A DNA stretch of 64,000 bases from Chromobacterium aquaticum (lineage in GTDB: Bacteria > Pseudomonadota > Gammaproteobacteria > Burkholderiales > Chromobacteriaceae). Below are positions 42,388 to 51,991 of this stretch, piece after piece (within the stretch, counting starts at the first letter, position 1; each line of letters begins with the position of its first letter). Position numbers and translations under genes: made by a program. The notes beneath the pieces were generated by a model. That model ran no database searches and was not told where the DNA came from. It was given only the letters and a program-made list of their open reading frames with translations. The DNA is taken from positions 1 to 64,000 of the forward strand of contig NZ_JAJOHW010000089.1 of the NCBI RefSeq assembly GCF_021129195.1, in the 5' to 3' direction.

Positions 42388-44541
42388 ATGGCAAGAGAAC
42401 CTGAAGTCGGCCTAACCCTCAAGGCCCGCGACGAAGCCTCGCGCCCGATTGCGCGGGCGATGCAGGATCTTGAGAAGAACACCCAGCGCGCCGAGAAAGC
42501 GGTCATTGGCCTGTCACGCGAAAGCCAGCGTATGACCGCCGCGCGGGAGCAACTGGGCGTCAGGTCGGAGCGCACCATTCAGCGTGAGATCCAGCAGACC
42601 GAGGCCGCCTACAAGCGCCTGGCAAGCAGCGGCACCATGACGGCGCGGGAGCAAACCCGCGCTTACAGCGCCATGCGGGACCAGGTCAAAGAACTGCGCC
42701 GCGAGATGCGAGGTGTCAGCGAATTGCAGCGCAATTTATCGACAGGGGCCAAAGTGTTGACGGCGGTTGCTGGCGGTGTTGCGGCCGGAGCCTATGTTGT
42801 CGGGCAGCCGGTGAAGCGCACCATGGACTATGACCGTCGTCTGGCGATGATGTCCAATACGGCCTACGCAGAGCGTGATATCGGGGGGCGGCGTGCTGGT
42901 ATGCGAGAGTTGGACGGAGCGATTCAACAGGCGGTAAGGATTGGCGGAGGCTCGCGAGAAGGAGCCGCTGAGACCCTGGATAATCTGATCGCTTCTGGTG
43001 CTATGAGCCAGCAATCAGCAACTAAATTATTGCCTGTTCTACAGAAGTACTCGACGGGTACAGGGGCGGACCCCAATGAATTGGGCAATATCGCCATACG
43101 TGCCATGCAGACGTTCAAAATCAAAGAGCATGAACTGCCGAAACTGCTGGATATGTCAATTATGGCCGGCCAAGCCGGCGGATTTGAGCTGAAAGACATG
43201 GCCAAGTGGTTACCTCAGCAGATGGCGGCTGCAAAACAATCTGGCATGAACGGGATGTCTGGTGCAGCGAAACTGCTGGCATTAAATCAGGCTGCCGTGA
43301 TTACTGCGGGCACTAAAGATGAGGCCGGCAACAACGTGGTCAATCTGCTTGCCAAAATCAACAGCCAAGATACGGCTAAAGACGCTTCAAAAATAAGTTC
43401 CACCACATTTCAAGCAAAGAAAAAGGGGGAAAAAGGAATTGACCTTGCTGGAACGCTGGCGGCTGCAAGAGAGAAAGGAATGGATTCTCTAGACGCCTTT
43501 GTTGGGTTGGTCGATAAAGTTGTCGCTCATGACAAACGATATCAGAGCATTCAAGGAAAACTAAAGTCGGCAAAGGGGGATGAAAGAAAGGCTCTTTTGG
43601 ACTCCCAAGCTGATATTTTGCAAGGTTCGGCTATTGGCACCCTCATTCAAGACCGACAAGCATTGATGGCCTTGGTCGGGTATATGGGGAATAGAGAGTA
43701 CGTCAATGGCATTGTGGCAAAGCTGCCCAATGCTGCGGGTACTGGGGATGCAAACTTCGGTTTAATACAGGGCACCGCATCGTTTCAAGCTGAGCGTGCA
43801 AGGAATGAGAAAACGATTGCGGAGCAGAAGGCTTTTGATGGGCTGAGTAGCACGATTGGAGATGTAGCCGGCAAGTTGGCGGACTATGCGCAAGAGTATC
43901 CAGGGTTGTCCACGGTACTTGCAGGGACAACGGTAGCCATAGGTGCTCTTGGCGCGGCGGCCGGTGCAGCGGCGTTACCCATGCTGTTATTGGGTAAGGG
44001 CGGCGGCGGTGCAAAGCTACCTGGAGGGATTTTACCGAAGACAGGCCCAGCAGCGCGCAACCTACCAGTCGCTGGCGCTGGCCTCGGTTTGACCGCAGTA
44101 TCGCTGGCCAATTTCACCACGGATCAAGAAGACGATGAGCTTAAACATGGTGATGCGCGCTGGAAGCGGCTCCGTGCCCAGTACTCGCAAGCTCAGATAG
44201 ACGCCGCACGAAAGCGTTATCAGCCTTGGTATCAATTTGGTAAAGGCTATGCGGCTGAGAACGAGCAATGGCTTCAACGCTATGCCCAAGACGAGGCTCG
44301 TGCCAAAGCCCCGCCGATTGACCTACGCAATGCCCCAAGCTCTGCTGCTCCAATCCCACAACTCAACATGCTTCAGACCACCATGAACGCCGCAACCAAA
44401 CTGGATGTTGCGGCACAGAAAATGCAGCAGGCCGTCAACCAACCGATGCAGATCCAGTTGACGGGTGAATTCAGGGTTAATGGTGGTGACCTGGTCGCAG
44501 TGGTCAACCAAAGCAACAGCACACAAGCGAGGAGGAACTGA
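42388..44541 (+). CDS. Tape measure protein (Mu gp42-like)
   Basis: A 717-residue protein: N-terminal coiled coil (about 20-110), a hydrophobic segment (VLTAVAGGVAAGAYVVG, about 123-140), a central tape-measure domain (MADLWLPQQ-like region KDMAKWLPQQMAAAKQSGM), and a second hydrophobic Ala/Gly stretch (about 510-535). It sets tail length and is ejected with DNA. A middle stretch (43000-44350) is AT-richer than the flanks, suggesting recombination within the gene. It overlaps gene N. Confidence 0.92.
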   Translation: MAREPEVGLTLKARDEASRPIARAMQDLEKNTQRAEKAVIGLSRESQRMTAAREQLGVRSERTIQREIQQTEAAYKRLASSGTMTAREQTRAYSAMRDQVKELRREMRGVSELQRNLSTGAKVLTAVAGGVAAGAYVVGQPVKRTMDYDRRLAMMSNTAYAERDIGGRRAGMRELDGAIQQAVRIGGGSREGAAETLDNLIASGAMSQQSATKLLPVLQKYSTGTGADPNELGNIAIRAMQTFKIKEHELPKLLDMSIMAGQAGGFELKDMAKWLPQQMAAAKQSGMNGMSGAAKLLALNQAAVITAGTKDEAGNNVVNLLAKINSQDTAKDASKISSTTFQAKKKGEKGIDLAGTLAAAREKGMDSLDAFVGLVDKVVAHDKRYQSIQGKLKSAKGDERKALLDSQADILQGSAIGTLIQDRQALMALVGYMGNREYVNGIVAKLPNAAGTGDANFGLIQGTASFQAERARNEKTIAEQKAFDGLSSTIGDVAGKLADYAQEYPGLSTVLAGTTVAIGALGAAAGAAALPMLLLGKGGGGAKLPGGILPKTGPAARNLPVAGAGLGLTAVSLANFTTDQEDDELKHGDARWKRLRAQYSQAQIDAARKRYQPWYQFGKGYAAENEQWLQRYAQDEARAKAPPIDLRNAPSSAAPIPQLNMLQTTMNAATKLDVAAQKMQQAVNQPMQIQLTGEFRVNGGDLVAVVNQSNSTQARRN

Positions 44542-45818
44542 TGGCCTGGGCCGACACCCTGCTTGACGCCAGTTTCCGCGGCGTGACCTTCGATTGCATG
44601 CGCGCCGTGGACAGCGCTCAGCGCGACTCGGCAAGCCACGAATACCCCTACCTGGACGGCGCGGACGTGGAAGACCTGGGCCGCAAGGCCCGACGCATTA
44701 CGATGTCCGCCGCGTTCTTCGGCAAGGACTACGAAAACCGTCTGCAATCCTTCCTGAAAGTCTTGGACGAGCCAGGCCACGGCGAGCTGATCCACCCTGT
44801 TTTCGGCAGCATCAAGGAGGCCCAGCTCCTCAGCTACGAAATCGGCCACGACGCCGACAGCCCGGATTACTGCACGGTGGAGCTGGCCTTTGTCGAAGCT
44901 ACGCCCGGCAACCCTTTCTTCGTCCAGCAGCTACCGGTTCAAAAGGCCGAAGCGGTCAGCATGCTGGCGGAAACGGCCCGTTTCAATGGCATCGATGTGT
45001 TCGCCTCGGCTATCTCTGCCTTGAGCGGCGTCACCGGTAGCCTGTCACGCTTGAATGCGTTGCGCGACGTGATGACGGGCACGCTGGGCGCGATCCGCAG
45101 CCAGCTGCAGAGCATCATCGGCACCACGCTGGATCTGATCGACTATCCGCGCGCCTTTGCCAGCGACGTGGTCAGCCTGGTCAGCGGCATGGCGGACCTG
45201 CGCAGCTTCGATGCCGGCGTGATCATGTCGGATTGGAAAAGCCTGACGGGTCAACTCAACAATGTTGTCCAGTTGCCGGGCGCGGTGGCGTCGGGATCCG
45301 CAGACACGGCAGGGAGTGGCGGAGAGTCTGGCGGCAGTGTCGGGGCTGAAGCCAAGCCGATTCCGGCGAAGGCGGAAGATGTCGCGCTGTTGACGGCCGT
45401 GGTGCAGACGACGGTGGCCACCACGCTGGCCGAGGTGGCTGGCCAGATCCTGGCCGCCGAGGCGGAGAAGCCAACCCTATCCCCGCCCGAAATCGAACGG
45501 ATTGCCAATGACGTGCGTGACTCCATTCAGCAAGCCATTGAAACACACCGCCAGCTGTTCCCCGTCGAAGTTTTCCGGCCCGTCACCGAGGCGCTGAAAG
45601 ACACCGCCCTGGGCACCCAGGACGCCGCCTCGGCGGTGATTGAGGCGCTTCCGCCGCTGATCACCAGGACCGTCGAGGCGCCTGGCAATCTGCACCTGGC
45701 CGCCTTCCGCTGGTATGGCGATTACACGCGGGCACAGGAGCTGGCGCGGCTAAACCCGCATTTGATCAACCCGAACGCGCTGCAAGTGGGAGACGTACTC
45801 AATGCCTACGCCCGATAG
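44541..45818 (+). CDS. DNA circularisation / baseplate hub protein (Mu gpN-like)
   Basis: A 425-residue protein. The N-terminal domain (LDASFRGVTFDCMRAVDS, KDYENRLQSFLKVLDEPGHGELIHPVFG) is the DNA_circ_N family. The C-terminal end (YTRAQELARLNPHLINPNALQVGDVL) is LysM-like. It belongs to the tail tip/baseplate. It shares its first base with the tape-measure stop. Confidence 0.9.
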   Translation: MAWADTLLDASFRGVTFDCMRAVDSAQRDSASHEYPYLDGADVEDLGRKARRITMSAAFFGKDYENRLQSFLKVLDEPGHGELIHPVFGSIKEAQLLSYEIGHDADSPDYCTVELAFVEATPGNPFFVQQLPVQKAEAVSMLAETARFNGIDVFASAISALSGVTGSLSRLNALRDVMTGTLGAIRSQLQSIIGTTLDLIDYPRAFASDVVSLVSGMADLRSFDAGVIMSDWKSLTGQLNNVVQLPGAVASGSADTAGSGGESGGSVGAEAKPIPAKAEDVALLTAVVQTTVATTLAEVAGQILAAEAEKPTLSPPEIERIANDVRDSIQQAIETHRQLFPVEVFRPVTEALKDTALGTQDAASAVIEALPPLITRTVEAPGNLHLAAFRWYGDYTRAQELARLNPHLINPNALQVGDVLNAYAR

Positions 45819-46929
45819 CCGTTACCAACGCCCCTCCGGGGACAACGCGGTCAGCGTGCTGATCGGTGGCCGGGTCCACCAGCAATGGACCAGCTACGAG
45901 ATCGACTCTGATTTGATGATCCCGGCCGACGCGTGGCAGGTGTCGCTGGGCTTGCCCAAGGGCGAGTTTCCGCCGCTGGTGGAAGCCGGAGCCAGCGTGG
46001 TGGTTCGGGTTGGGCGCGACACGGTATTGACCGGCCAGATAGACGAGATCGCCGATCCCATCGACAAGAACAGCCACACGCTGAGTCTGTCCGGCCGCGA
46101 CGGTGCGGCGGTGCTGGTGGACTGCTCCAGCCCCATCTTCACAGCAAAGCAAGCGACGCTGGCCGAGGTGGTGGCCAATGTGGTCAAGCCGCTGGGCATC
46201 AGCAAGATACGCATCGACGCCGCCCGGTCGATGACGTCGGAGAAAATCAACGTAGAGCCGGGCGACACCGCCTGGGAAACCCTGGTCCATGCCGCTGAGG
46301 CGAACGGGCTGTGGCCGTGGTTCGAGCCGGACGGCACTTTGGTGATCGGCGGCCCGGACTACAACACCCCGCCGGTGGCCAGCTTGGTGATGCGCCGCGA
46401 GGGCAAGGACAACAATGTGATCAGCTTGAGCCGGGTGCGCTCGATGGCGGAGCGTTACTCCGAGTTCACGGTGCTGGGCCAACGCCATGGCACCGCCACG
46501 GAAAACGGCAAGCACGCGCTCAAGAGCACGGTGCGGGATCCCGACGTCAAGATCTACCGCCCCAAGATCATCGTCGACCACGAGGCCGAGAACACCGAGG
46601 CGGCGCGCGCTCGCGGCCGCAAGCTGTTGTCCGACTCCAGGTTGAAGGGCTTTACGCTGACCGCCAAGGTGGCCGGGCACCGCACCAGCAGCGGCGTGCT
46701 GTGGCAGCCTGGCCAGCGCATTCATGTGATCAGCGACGCCCACGGCATCGATGCGACCTTCTTTCTGATGGCGCGCAAGTTCCAGGGCGGCCGGGGCCAG
46801 GGCACCGTCACAACGCTGACGCTGAAGGAAGACAAGGTATGGGTGCTGGACGCCCACCCGCATAAACGCAAGCACCGCCGCGGCAAGAATGGATCGGCGG
46901 GGCTGGAAGCCGTGGACGTGAGCAAATGA
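45802..46929 (+). CDS. Baseplate hub protein (Mu gpP-like)
   Basis: A 375-residue late-control-D-type hub: VSVLIGGRVHQQWTSYEIDSDL, LTGQIDEIADPIDKNSHTLSL, LVHAAEANGLWPWFEPDG. It overlaps gene N by 17 bp. It forms the hub above the spike. Confidence 0.9.
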   Translation: MPTPDSRYQRPSGDNAVSVLIGGRVHQQWTSYEIDSDLMIPADAWQVSLGLPKGEFPPLVEAGASVVVRVGRDTVLTGQIDEIADPIDKNSHTLSLSGRDGAAVLVDCSSPIFTAKQATLAEVVANVVKPLGISKIRIDAARSMTSEKINVEPGDTAWETLVHAAEANGLWPWFEPDGTLVIGGPDYNTPPVASLVMRREGKDNNVISLSRVRSMAERYSEFTVLGQRHGTATENGKHALKSTVRDPDVKIYRPKIIVDHEAENTEAARARGRKLLSDSRLKGFTLTAKVAGHRTSSGVLWQPGQRIHVISDAHGIDATFFLMARKFQGGRGQGTVTTLTLKEDKVWVLDAHPHKRKHRRGKNGSAGLEAVDVSK

Positions 46930-47552
46930 TCAACGAAATCGACAAACGCATCCGTCGGGCAATGTCCAGCGTGCGTCAGGCGTTCCGCGGTGTACTGACA
47001 CGCGTCAGCAGCGGCCCGGCGGTGCAACTGGCCCAAGCTGACGGCCTGGCCGGCGAGCGTTTGCAGGACAACGAGCTGTTCCAGCACTACGGGCTGACCA
47101 GCAACCCGCCGCCGGGCACTATGGCGGTGATCCTGCCGGTGGGCGGCAAGACCGCTCACGGCATCGTGATCGCCACCGAGCACGGCAGCTACCGGCTGAA
47201 GTCATTGGCCCCCGGTGAGGTGGCGCTCTATACCGATGAGGGGGCCAAGATCGTGTTGAAGCGCGGCCGCCTGATCGAGACCGACTGTGACGTGTTTAAA
47301 GTCAACTGCCAGACCTGGGAAGTTAACGCCAGCGCCAACGCCACCTTCAACACCCCGGCGCTGACGGCCAGCGGGGTATTCAACGCCCAGGGCCAGATCA
47401 ACGGCAGCGGCGGGATGGCGATCAGTGGTGGCAGCGGCGCGCACGTGGACGGCACGCTGACGGCGACAGAGGATGTGGTGGCTGGCGGCAAGAGCGGCGC
47501 ACATCATACACATCCAGGGGACTCGGGCGGGGTGACGGGTGAACCCCTCTAG
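46926..47552 (+). CDS. Baseplate spike protein (Mu gp45-like)
   Basis: A 208-residue protein of the Mu gp45 family: IRRAMSSVRQAFRGVLTRV at the start, OB-fold segment GTMAVILPVGGKTAHGIVIATEHGSYRL, a beta-helical C-terminus with a glycine-rich repeat, and the tip HTHPGD (HxH), which binds a metal ion in related spikes. It pierces the cell surface. Confidence 0.92.
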   Translation: MINEIDKRIRRAMSSVRQAFRGVLTRVSSGPAVQLAQADGLAGERLQDNELFQHYGLTSNPPPGTMAVILPVGGKTAHGIVIATEHGSYRLKSLAPGEVALYTDEGAKIVLKRGRLIETDCDVFKVNCQTWEVNASANATFNTPALTASGVFNAQGQINGSGGMAISGGSGAHVDGTLTATEDVVAGGKSGAHHTHPGDSGGVTGEPL

Positions 47553-47626
47553 TGTCAAATATCAGGTTGCACTGCCTTCAATTCGTTTGGCATTATGTGG
47601 GTTTCATAAGAATTTAAAGTAAAGCT

Positions 47627-48661
47627 ATGGGCGAGGCAGGAATTTTCATCCGCAGTGAAGATGACGCATATCGGTATCTGACGCAGCTGGTTGATGGCAC
47701 GATCAAGTTGGACATTGAGGATCTGAATGTCCACTTTGAAGGGTGGCCAAACTTGCGTGTGTATGCCAAAGGTCGCAAGTACGATCAGTCGATTACCCCT
47801 GCCATGATGAAAAGCTTCTTGGCTCTTCAAGCTGCAGTTTATCGATCGTATGCTATAAGCAAGTACAACACACCGAACATCAACAACCTTACCAAGCAGG
47901 AAAAGGAAGACCTGGAGATTCAGGTTCGTGTTGATGGAGGCTCTTCAGATTACAATGTCGATTTTCAAGCCCTAGCTGAAAAATTTCTTGATGGAGCGAT
48001 GGGAAAGATGACCGGCGAACAAATGCTCATCGTAATCCTTGCGGCCATGTTGCTGCTTTTTGGCCACTTCGCGATCAAGAGCATCCTAGAGCACCGCCGC
48101 CAAGTTAGATCTGAAGAACTTGGTACAGAGGTGCAGAAGCAGCAGCTCACGGTCATGCAGTCCATGTCCAGTGAGGAGACCAAGCGCATGACTGTCATGC
48201 AAGGTCTCATTAAAGAAAACGCGAAGGTAGACAATATTTACCGTACTGCCTACGACATGAACATGGACATGCTCAAGGGCATGGAGTCAACCAATAGTGG
48301 GGAAATTCAAGGGGTTGCACTGAGTGGTGAGCAGGCACATCTATTAGTTCAGAACGCAAGACGTCGTTCAAATGAAATACGTCTCGATGGACGGTTCAGA
48401 ATTCTCGGTGTTGACAGCTCCTTACGAACGGATTTCAAGATTAAGGTCCTGAGCCTTGAGTCTGGAGAAGACTTTGTCGCACAAGCGGACGAAACCAGCC
48501 TTACTATAGATGCGATGAACAAGCTGCAACGTGCAGAGTGGAAACGAAGGGTCATTACTCTCCACATTAATGCAAAAGAGCATCACGGCCAGGTGAAGAA
48601 CGCAAAGATCATGGCAGTGGGTGACATTGAGGAGCCTGAAGAGCTTGATAACGAAGAGTAA
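47627..48661 (+). CDS. Single-span membrane protein of unknown function, tail-module cargo
   Basis: A 344-residue protein between the spike and gp46 genes, where Mu has none. Residues 1-130 form a soluble alpha/beta part; residues 132-153 are one membrane helix (MLIVILAAMLLLFGHF); residues 155-235 are a Gln/Met/Lys-rich helix likely a coiled coil; residues 245-344 are beta-rich (RFRILGVDSSLRTDFKIKVLSL). There is no signal peptide. GC content is visibly lower than in the tail genes, and 74 bp of AT-rich DNA precede it, so it likely has its own promoter. No family recognised. Superinfection exclusion or defence is a position-based guess. Confidence 0.75.
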   Translation: MGEAGIFIRSEDDAYRYLTQLVDGTIKLDIEDLNVHFEGWPNLRVYAKGRKYDQSITPAMMKSFLALQAAVYRSYAISKYNTPNINNLTKQEKEDLEIQVRVDGGSSDYNVDFQALAEKFLDGAMGKMTGEQMLIVILAAMLLLFGHFAIKSILEHRRQVRSEELGTEVQKQQLTVMQSMSSEETKRMTVMQGLIKENAKVDNIYRTAYDMNMDMLKGMESTNSGEIQGVALSGEQAHLLVQNARRRSNEIRLDGRFRILGVDSSLRTDFKIKVLSLESGEDFVAQADETSLTIDAMNKLQRAEWKRRVITLHINAKEHHGQVKNAKIMAVGDIEEPEELDNEE

Positions 48662-48733
48662 AGCTCCTAAGCCCTAAGTAACTGAAGCCCATCAAACATT
48701 ACCATCCCCACCATGCCCCGCACACTGCGGGGC

Positions 48734-49084
48734 ATGGACGCTTTAATTGACCCCAAAACCGGCGACTACGCCGGATCCCGCACCGACACCCTGGCCAACG
48801 CGGTCTATCTACGGCTGATGACGCCGCTGGGCAGCTGGTGGGCCGACCCCTCCTTGGGGTCGCGCCTGCACGAGCTGCAGCGCGAGAAGGACGTCAGTCG
48901 CGTGGCTGTGCTGGCCCGCCAATACTCCGAGCAGGCGCTTGCGCCGCTGATCAAGGACGGTCGCGCCAACAGCGTGGCCGCCACAACGTCTCGCCAGCAA
49001 CCCGGCTGGCTTGAGCTGCACATCCAGGTCGAAGACATCAGCGGCCGTGTTCAACGCTTTCAGCACCCGGTGAGGGTCGCGTGA
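48734..49084 (+). CDS. Baseplate protein gp46-like
   Basis: A 116-residue protein of the Mu gp46/gp25-like baseplate family (ALIDPKTGDYAG, NAVYLRLMTPLGSWWADPSLGSRL). The start at 48734 was chosen since GCGGGG lies 5 bp before it; an ATG at 48713 has no site. Confidence 0.88.
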   Translation: MDALIDPKTGDYAGSRTDTLANAVYLRLMTPLGSWWADPSLGSRLHELQREKDVSRVAVLARQYSEQALAPLIKDGRANSVAATTSRQQPGWLELHIQVEDISGRVQRFQHPVRVA

Positions 49085-50148
49085 TGGCATTCTCCGTTCC
49101 CGCATTCGCCAAGATCCGCGACGATCTATTGCGGGACATCAAGAACCAGTTGCCGGATGCCGACACTGGCCCCGATAGCGACTACTTCATCCGCGCCAGC
49201 TCCGTCGCCAGCGCCGTCGAAGGGTTGTATCAGCATCAGGCGTGGATCGTGCGCCAGATATTCCCCGACACCGCCGACCGCGAGTACCTGGAGCTGCATG
49301 CCCGTGTGCGCGGCCTGGCTCGCAAGGCTGCAGTGGCGGCCCAAGGACAGATCAAGGCATACGGCATGCCGGGCGCGTCGGTGCCGACTGGTCTATCCGC
49401 CAAGCTGGGCGACCAGGTGTACACCACCACGTCGGCCGGTGTGATCGACGGCACCGGCATTGCCACCGTAACTGCCGTCGCTAACACCGCCGGCACCGTT
49501 GGCAACGCCGCGGCCAATGCAGCGCTGGAGCTGACCGCCGCGCCGTCCGGCGTCACCAGCGCGGCCAGCATCGTGACCATGACCGGCGGAGTGAATGAAG
49601 AGGACGACGCGGCGCTGCTGGCGCGGCTGCTGGAACTGATCCGCCGCCCGCCGGCCGGCGGCAACCGCCACGATTACCGGCGCTGGGCGATGGAGGTGCC
49701 GGGCGTAACCGCTGCCTACGTCTATCCGCTTCGCCGTGGTCTCGGCACCGTCGACGTGGCGATCACATCGGCCGGCGCGCTGCCGTCGGAGGCCACTATC
49801 GACGCGGTACAGGACTACATCGACGACCTGCGCCCAGTCACGGCCAAGAACTGCCTGGTGTTGGCCCCTACACCCAAAACGACCAACGTCGCCGTCCAGG
49901 TGAAGTTGTCCGGTATCACCCTGGCCGCCGCACAAGTGCAGATTGAGGCGGCGTTGGGCGTCTACTTTAACCAGCTGGCACCGGGAGAGACCGCAATCAA
50001 GAGCCGCATGGAGGCCTTGATCTCCGACCTGTCCGGGGTAGTCGACCGCGCGGTGACGTTGCCGGCGGCCAACGTAGTGCCGGTGGTGGATGAAACCAAA
50101 GTGGAATGGGTGCGCGTGGGCACCGTCACCGTGACGGCGATGCCATGA
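49084..50148 (+). CDS. Baseplate J-like protein (Mu gp47-like)
   Basis: A 354-residue protein: FAKIRDDLLRDIKNQLP, DYFIRASSVASAVEGLYQHQAWIVRQIFPD, VPGVTAAYVYP, and GVVDRAVTLP in the C-terminal part, the baseplate J/gp47 family pattern. Its ATG overlaps the gp46 stop. Confidence 0.92.
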   Translation: MAFSVPAFAKIRDDLLRDIKNQLPDADTGPDSDYFIRASSVASAVEGLYQHQAWIVRQIFPDTADREYLELHARVRGLARKAAVAAQGQIKAYGMPGASVPTGLSAKLGDQVYTTTSAGVIDGTGIATVTAVANTAGTVGNAAANAALELTAAPSGVTSAASIVTMTGGVNEEDDAALLARLLELIRRPPAGGNRHDYRRWAMEVPGVTAAYVYPLRRGLGTVDVAITSAGALPSEATIDAVQDYIDDLRPVTAKNCLVLAPTPKTTNVAVQVKLSGITLAAAQVQIEAALGVYFNQLAPGETAIKSRMEALISDLSGVVDRAVTLPAANVVPVVDETKVEWVRVGTVTVTAMP

Positions 50149-50717
50149 ACCACAATGAGCTGTTGTCCCTACTGTTGCCGCCAGTGAGCTATGCGCCCAG
50201 TGGCGGATCCTTGCAAGCTGAGCTGACCGCGGAAGGCAAGGCGCTGGATGCTGCGCAGGTCAGCGCGCGCTATGTCCTGGGCGGCGTGACGCCATTTTTG
50301 GCACAGCAACTGCTGCCGAACTGGGAGCGCGTCTGCGGCATCACCCCGCCGGCCAGCGCCCCTTATCAGCAGCGCCTGCAGGCCGTTCTGGCCAAGTTGG
50401 CGGAGATCGGCGGCTTGTCCATCCCGTACTTCATCCGCTTGGCGGCCGGGCTGGGCTACCAGATCACCATCAATGAGCCTCAGCCGTTTCGGGCTGGAGT
50501 GAGCCGGGCAGGCGACCCATTGTGGATCGCGGATGTGATTTGGGTGTGGCGAGTGGTGGTTCAAAGCGATAGCGCGGCACGAGTGTTTCGCTTTCAGGCC
50601 GGCTTGTCCGCGGCTGGCGAGCGGCTGACGACATTTGGTGACCCCATCATTGAAGAGGTGTTTAACGACTTGAAGCCAGCACACACCTTTGTTTACTTTG
50701 CTTATCAAGAGGCCTAG
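50145..50717 (+). CDS. Mu gp48-like tail protein (YmfQ/DUF2313)
   Basis: A 190-residue protein (LLSLLLPPVSYAP, LLPNWERVCGI, YFIRLAAGLGYQITI, DLKPAHTFVYFAY), the DUF2313 pattern. It links baseplate and fibres. It overlaps gp47 by 4 bp. Confidence 0.9.
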   Translation: MNHNELLSLLLPPVSYAPSGGSLQAELTAEGKALDAAQVSARYVLGGVTPFLAQQLLPNWERVCGITPPASAPYQQRLQAVLAKLAEIGGLSIPYFIRLAAGLGYQITINEPQPFRAGVSRAGDPLWIADVIWVWRVVVQSDSAARVFRFQAGLSAAGERLTTFGDPIIEEVFNDLKPAHTFVYFAYQEA

Positions 50718-50719
50718 AC

Positions 50720-51979
50720 ATGCAACTGATCAATACGCCTGATGAGAAGTTCCATGACGGCAACCCTGCGACCGGTGAGTTGGGAACGATTGTTACCGCG
50801 GCATGGCTCAACGCCATCCAGGGCGAACTGGCGAACCTGGTTACCGGGCTGAGTGGCTCAATCGATCCCACAAAGGATGACCAAGTCAAGACGTTTCTAC
50901 TGGCGGTGCTTGCGCAAAAAGCGGCTCTTGCCAGCCCGGTCTTTGCATCTGGCTTGAAGGTCCACATTGCAGCCAACAACAACATCGAAGTGCTGGCCCC
51001 GAACACTGGGCCGGGATCGCGACTGATGGCGCGAGACGACGGAGGCAGCTTTTCTCGTCTCGAACTGCAAGGGTCCAAAATCGTGTTCTCGGCGACTGGC
51101 GGCGTAGATGGCTTGGTTTACGATGCCGCAACGGGCGCGTTGTCGGTTCCTGGCCCAGCAGGCGTAGGCAACGCAACCCAGGCTGGTCAAGCCGTTGCGC
51201 TCGGCCAGTTACCTACCGTTGTCTCGTCGAAAATCCAGCCCCTCGCTGCTGCCGTTAGCGCAAATGCGCTGACGTTGACGTTGAACCCGACAACGCTGGA
51301 TTTCCGCTCTGCGACGCTGACAAGCGGCGCTGTGAATGCGTCAACGTCTATCGGCTCTGCACTGTCCATAACCGTGCCATCCGGCGCAACGCTGGGCATG
51401 GCCAATGGCCAGGCGGCCACGCTAGCCCTGATTGTGGCGTACAACGGAGGCACCCCCGTCGCATGCGTCGCAAACATTGCCGGCGGTATAGATCTGAGTG
51501 AGACCACACTGATCAGCCCCGCGACAATTAGTAGTGGAGCGACGTCAGCCGGCACGATCTACTCTGCATCGGCGGTCTCGGCAAACTCCCCATACCGTGT
51601 TGTGGGCTTCGTCCAGGTTACCGAAGCCACTGCCGGTACTTGGGCAACGGCACCTTCCTTGGTGCAGGGCCTTGGAGGGCAGGGGCTGGCCTCGTTGCAA
51701 TCATTTGGCTTTGGGCAAACCCTCCAAAACCTTACCGCATCGCGGGCGCTGAACACGACCTACTACAACACGACGAACAAACCCATCTTTGTTCAAGTCG
51801 CGGTCTATTTAGGTTCTGGCAACAGCATGAACTTGCTAATCAATGGCTCGCAAACGCAAACCAACTTCAACAATACCGGGTTAACAACATACCTCTCGTT
51901 TTCTGCGGTGGTGCCGCCAGGTCAATCCTATCTTGTTGGCCCGGCCGGTCCCAGCTTTACTTGGTTTGAAACCCGATAA
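50720..51979 (+). CDS. Tail fibre protein
   Basis: A 419-residue protein. The N-terminal part (TPDEKFHDGNPATGELGTIVTAAWLNAIQGEL) is the virion-attachment segment. Residues about 150-330 are Ala/Thr/Ser-rich beta repeats, and the C-terminus (YNTTNKPIFVQVAVYLGSGN) looks like a receptor-binding tip. It would recognise the host surface. The sequence of the tip is probably the most variable part. No invertase or alternative fibre set is seen. Confidence 0.85.
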   Translation: MQLINTPDEKFHDGNPATGELGTIVTAAWLNAIQGELANLVTGLSGSIDPTKDDQVKTFLLAVLAQKAALASPVFASGLKVHIAANNNIEVLAPNTGPGSRLMARDDGGSFSRLELQGSKIVFSATGGVDGLVYDAATGALSVPGPAGVGNATQAGQAVALGQLPTVVSSKIQPLAAAVSANALTLTLNPTTLDFRSATLTSGAVNASTSIGSALSITVPSGATLGMANGQAATLALIVAYNGGTPVACVANIAGGIDLSETTLISPATISSGATSAGTIYSASAVSANSPYRVVGFVQVTEATAGTWATAPSLVQGLGGQGLASLQSFGFGQTLQNLTASRALNTTYYNTTNKPIFVQVAVYLGSGNSMNLLINGSQTQTNFNNTGLTTYLSFSAVVPPGQSYLVGPAGPSFTWFETR

Positions 51980-51991
51980 GGAGAGAAGGCA

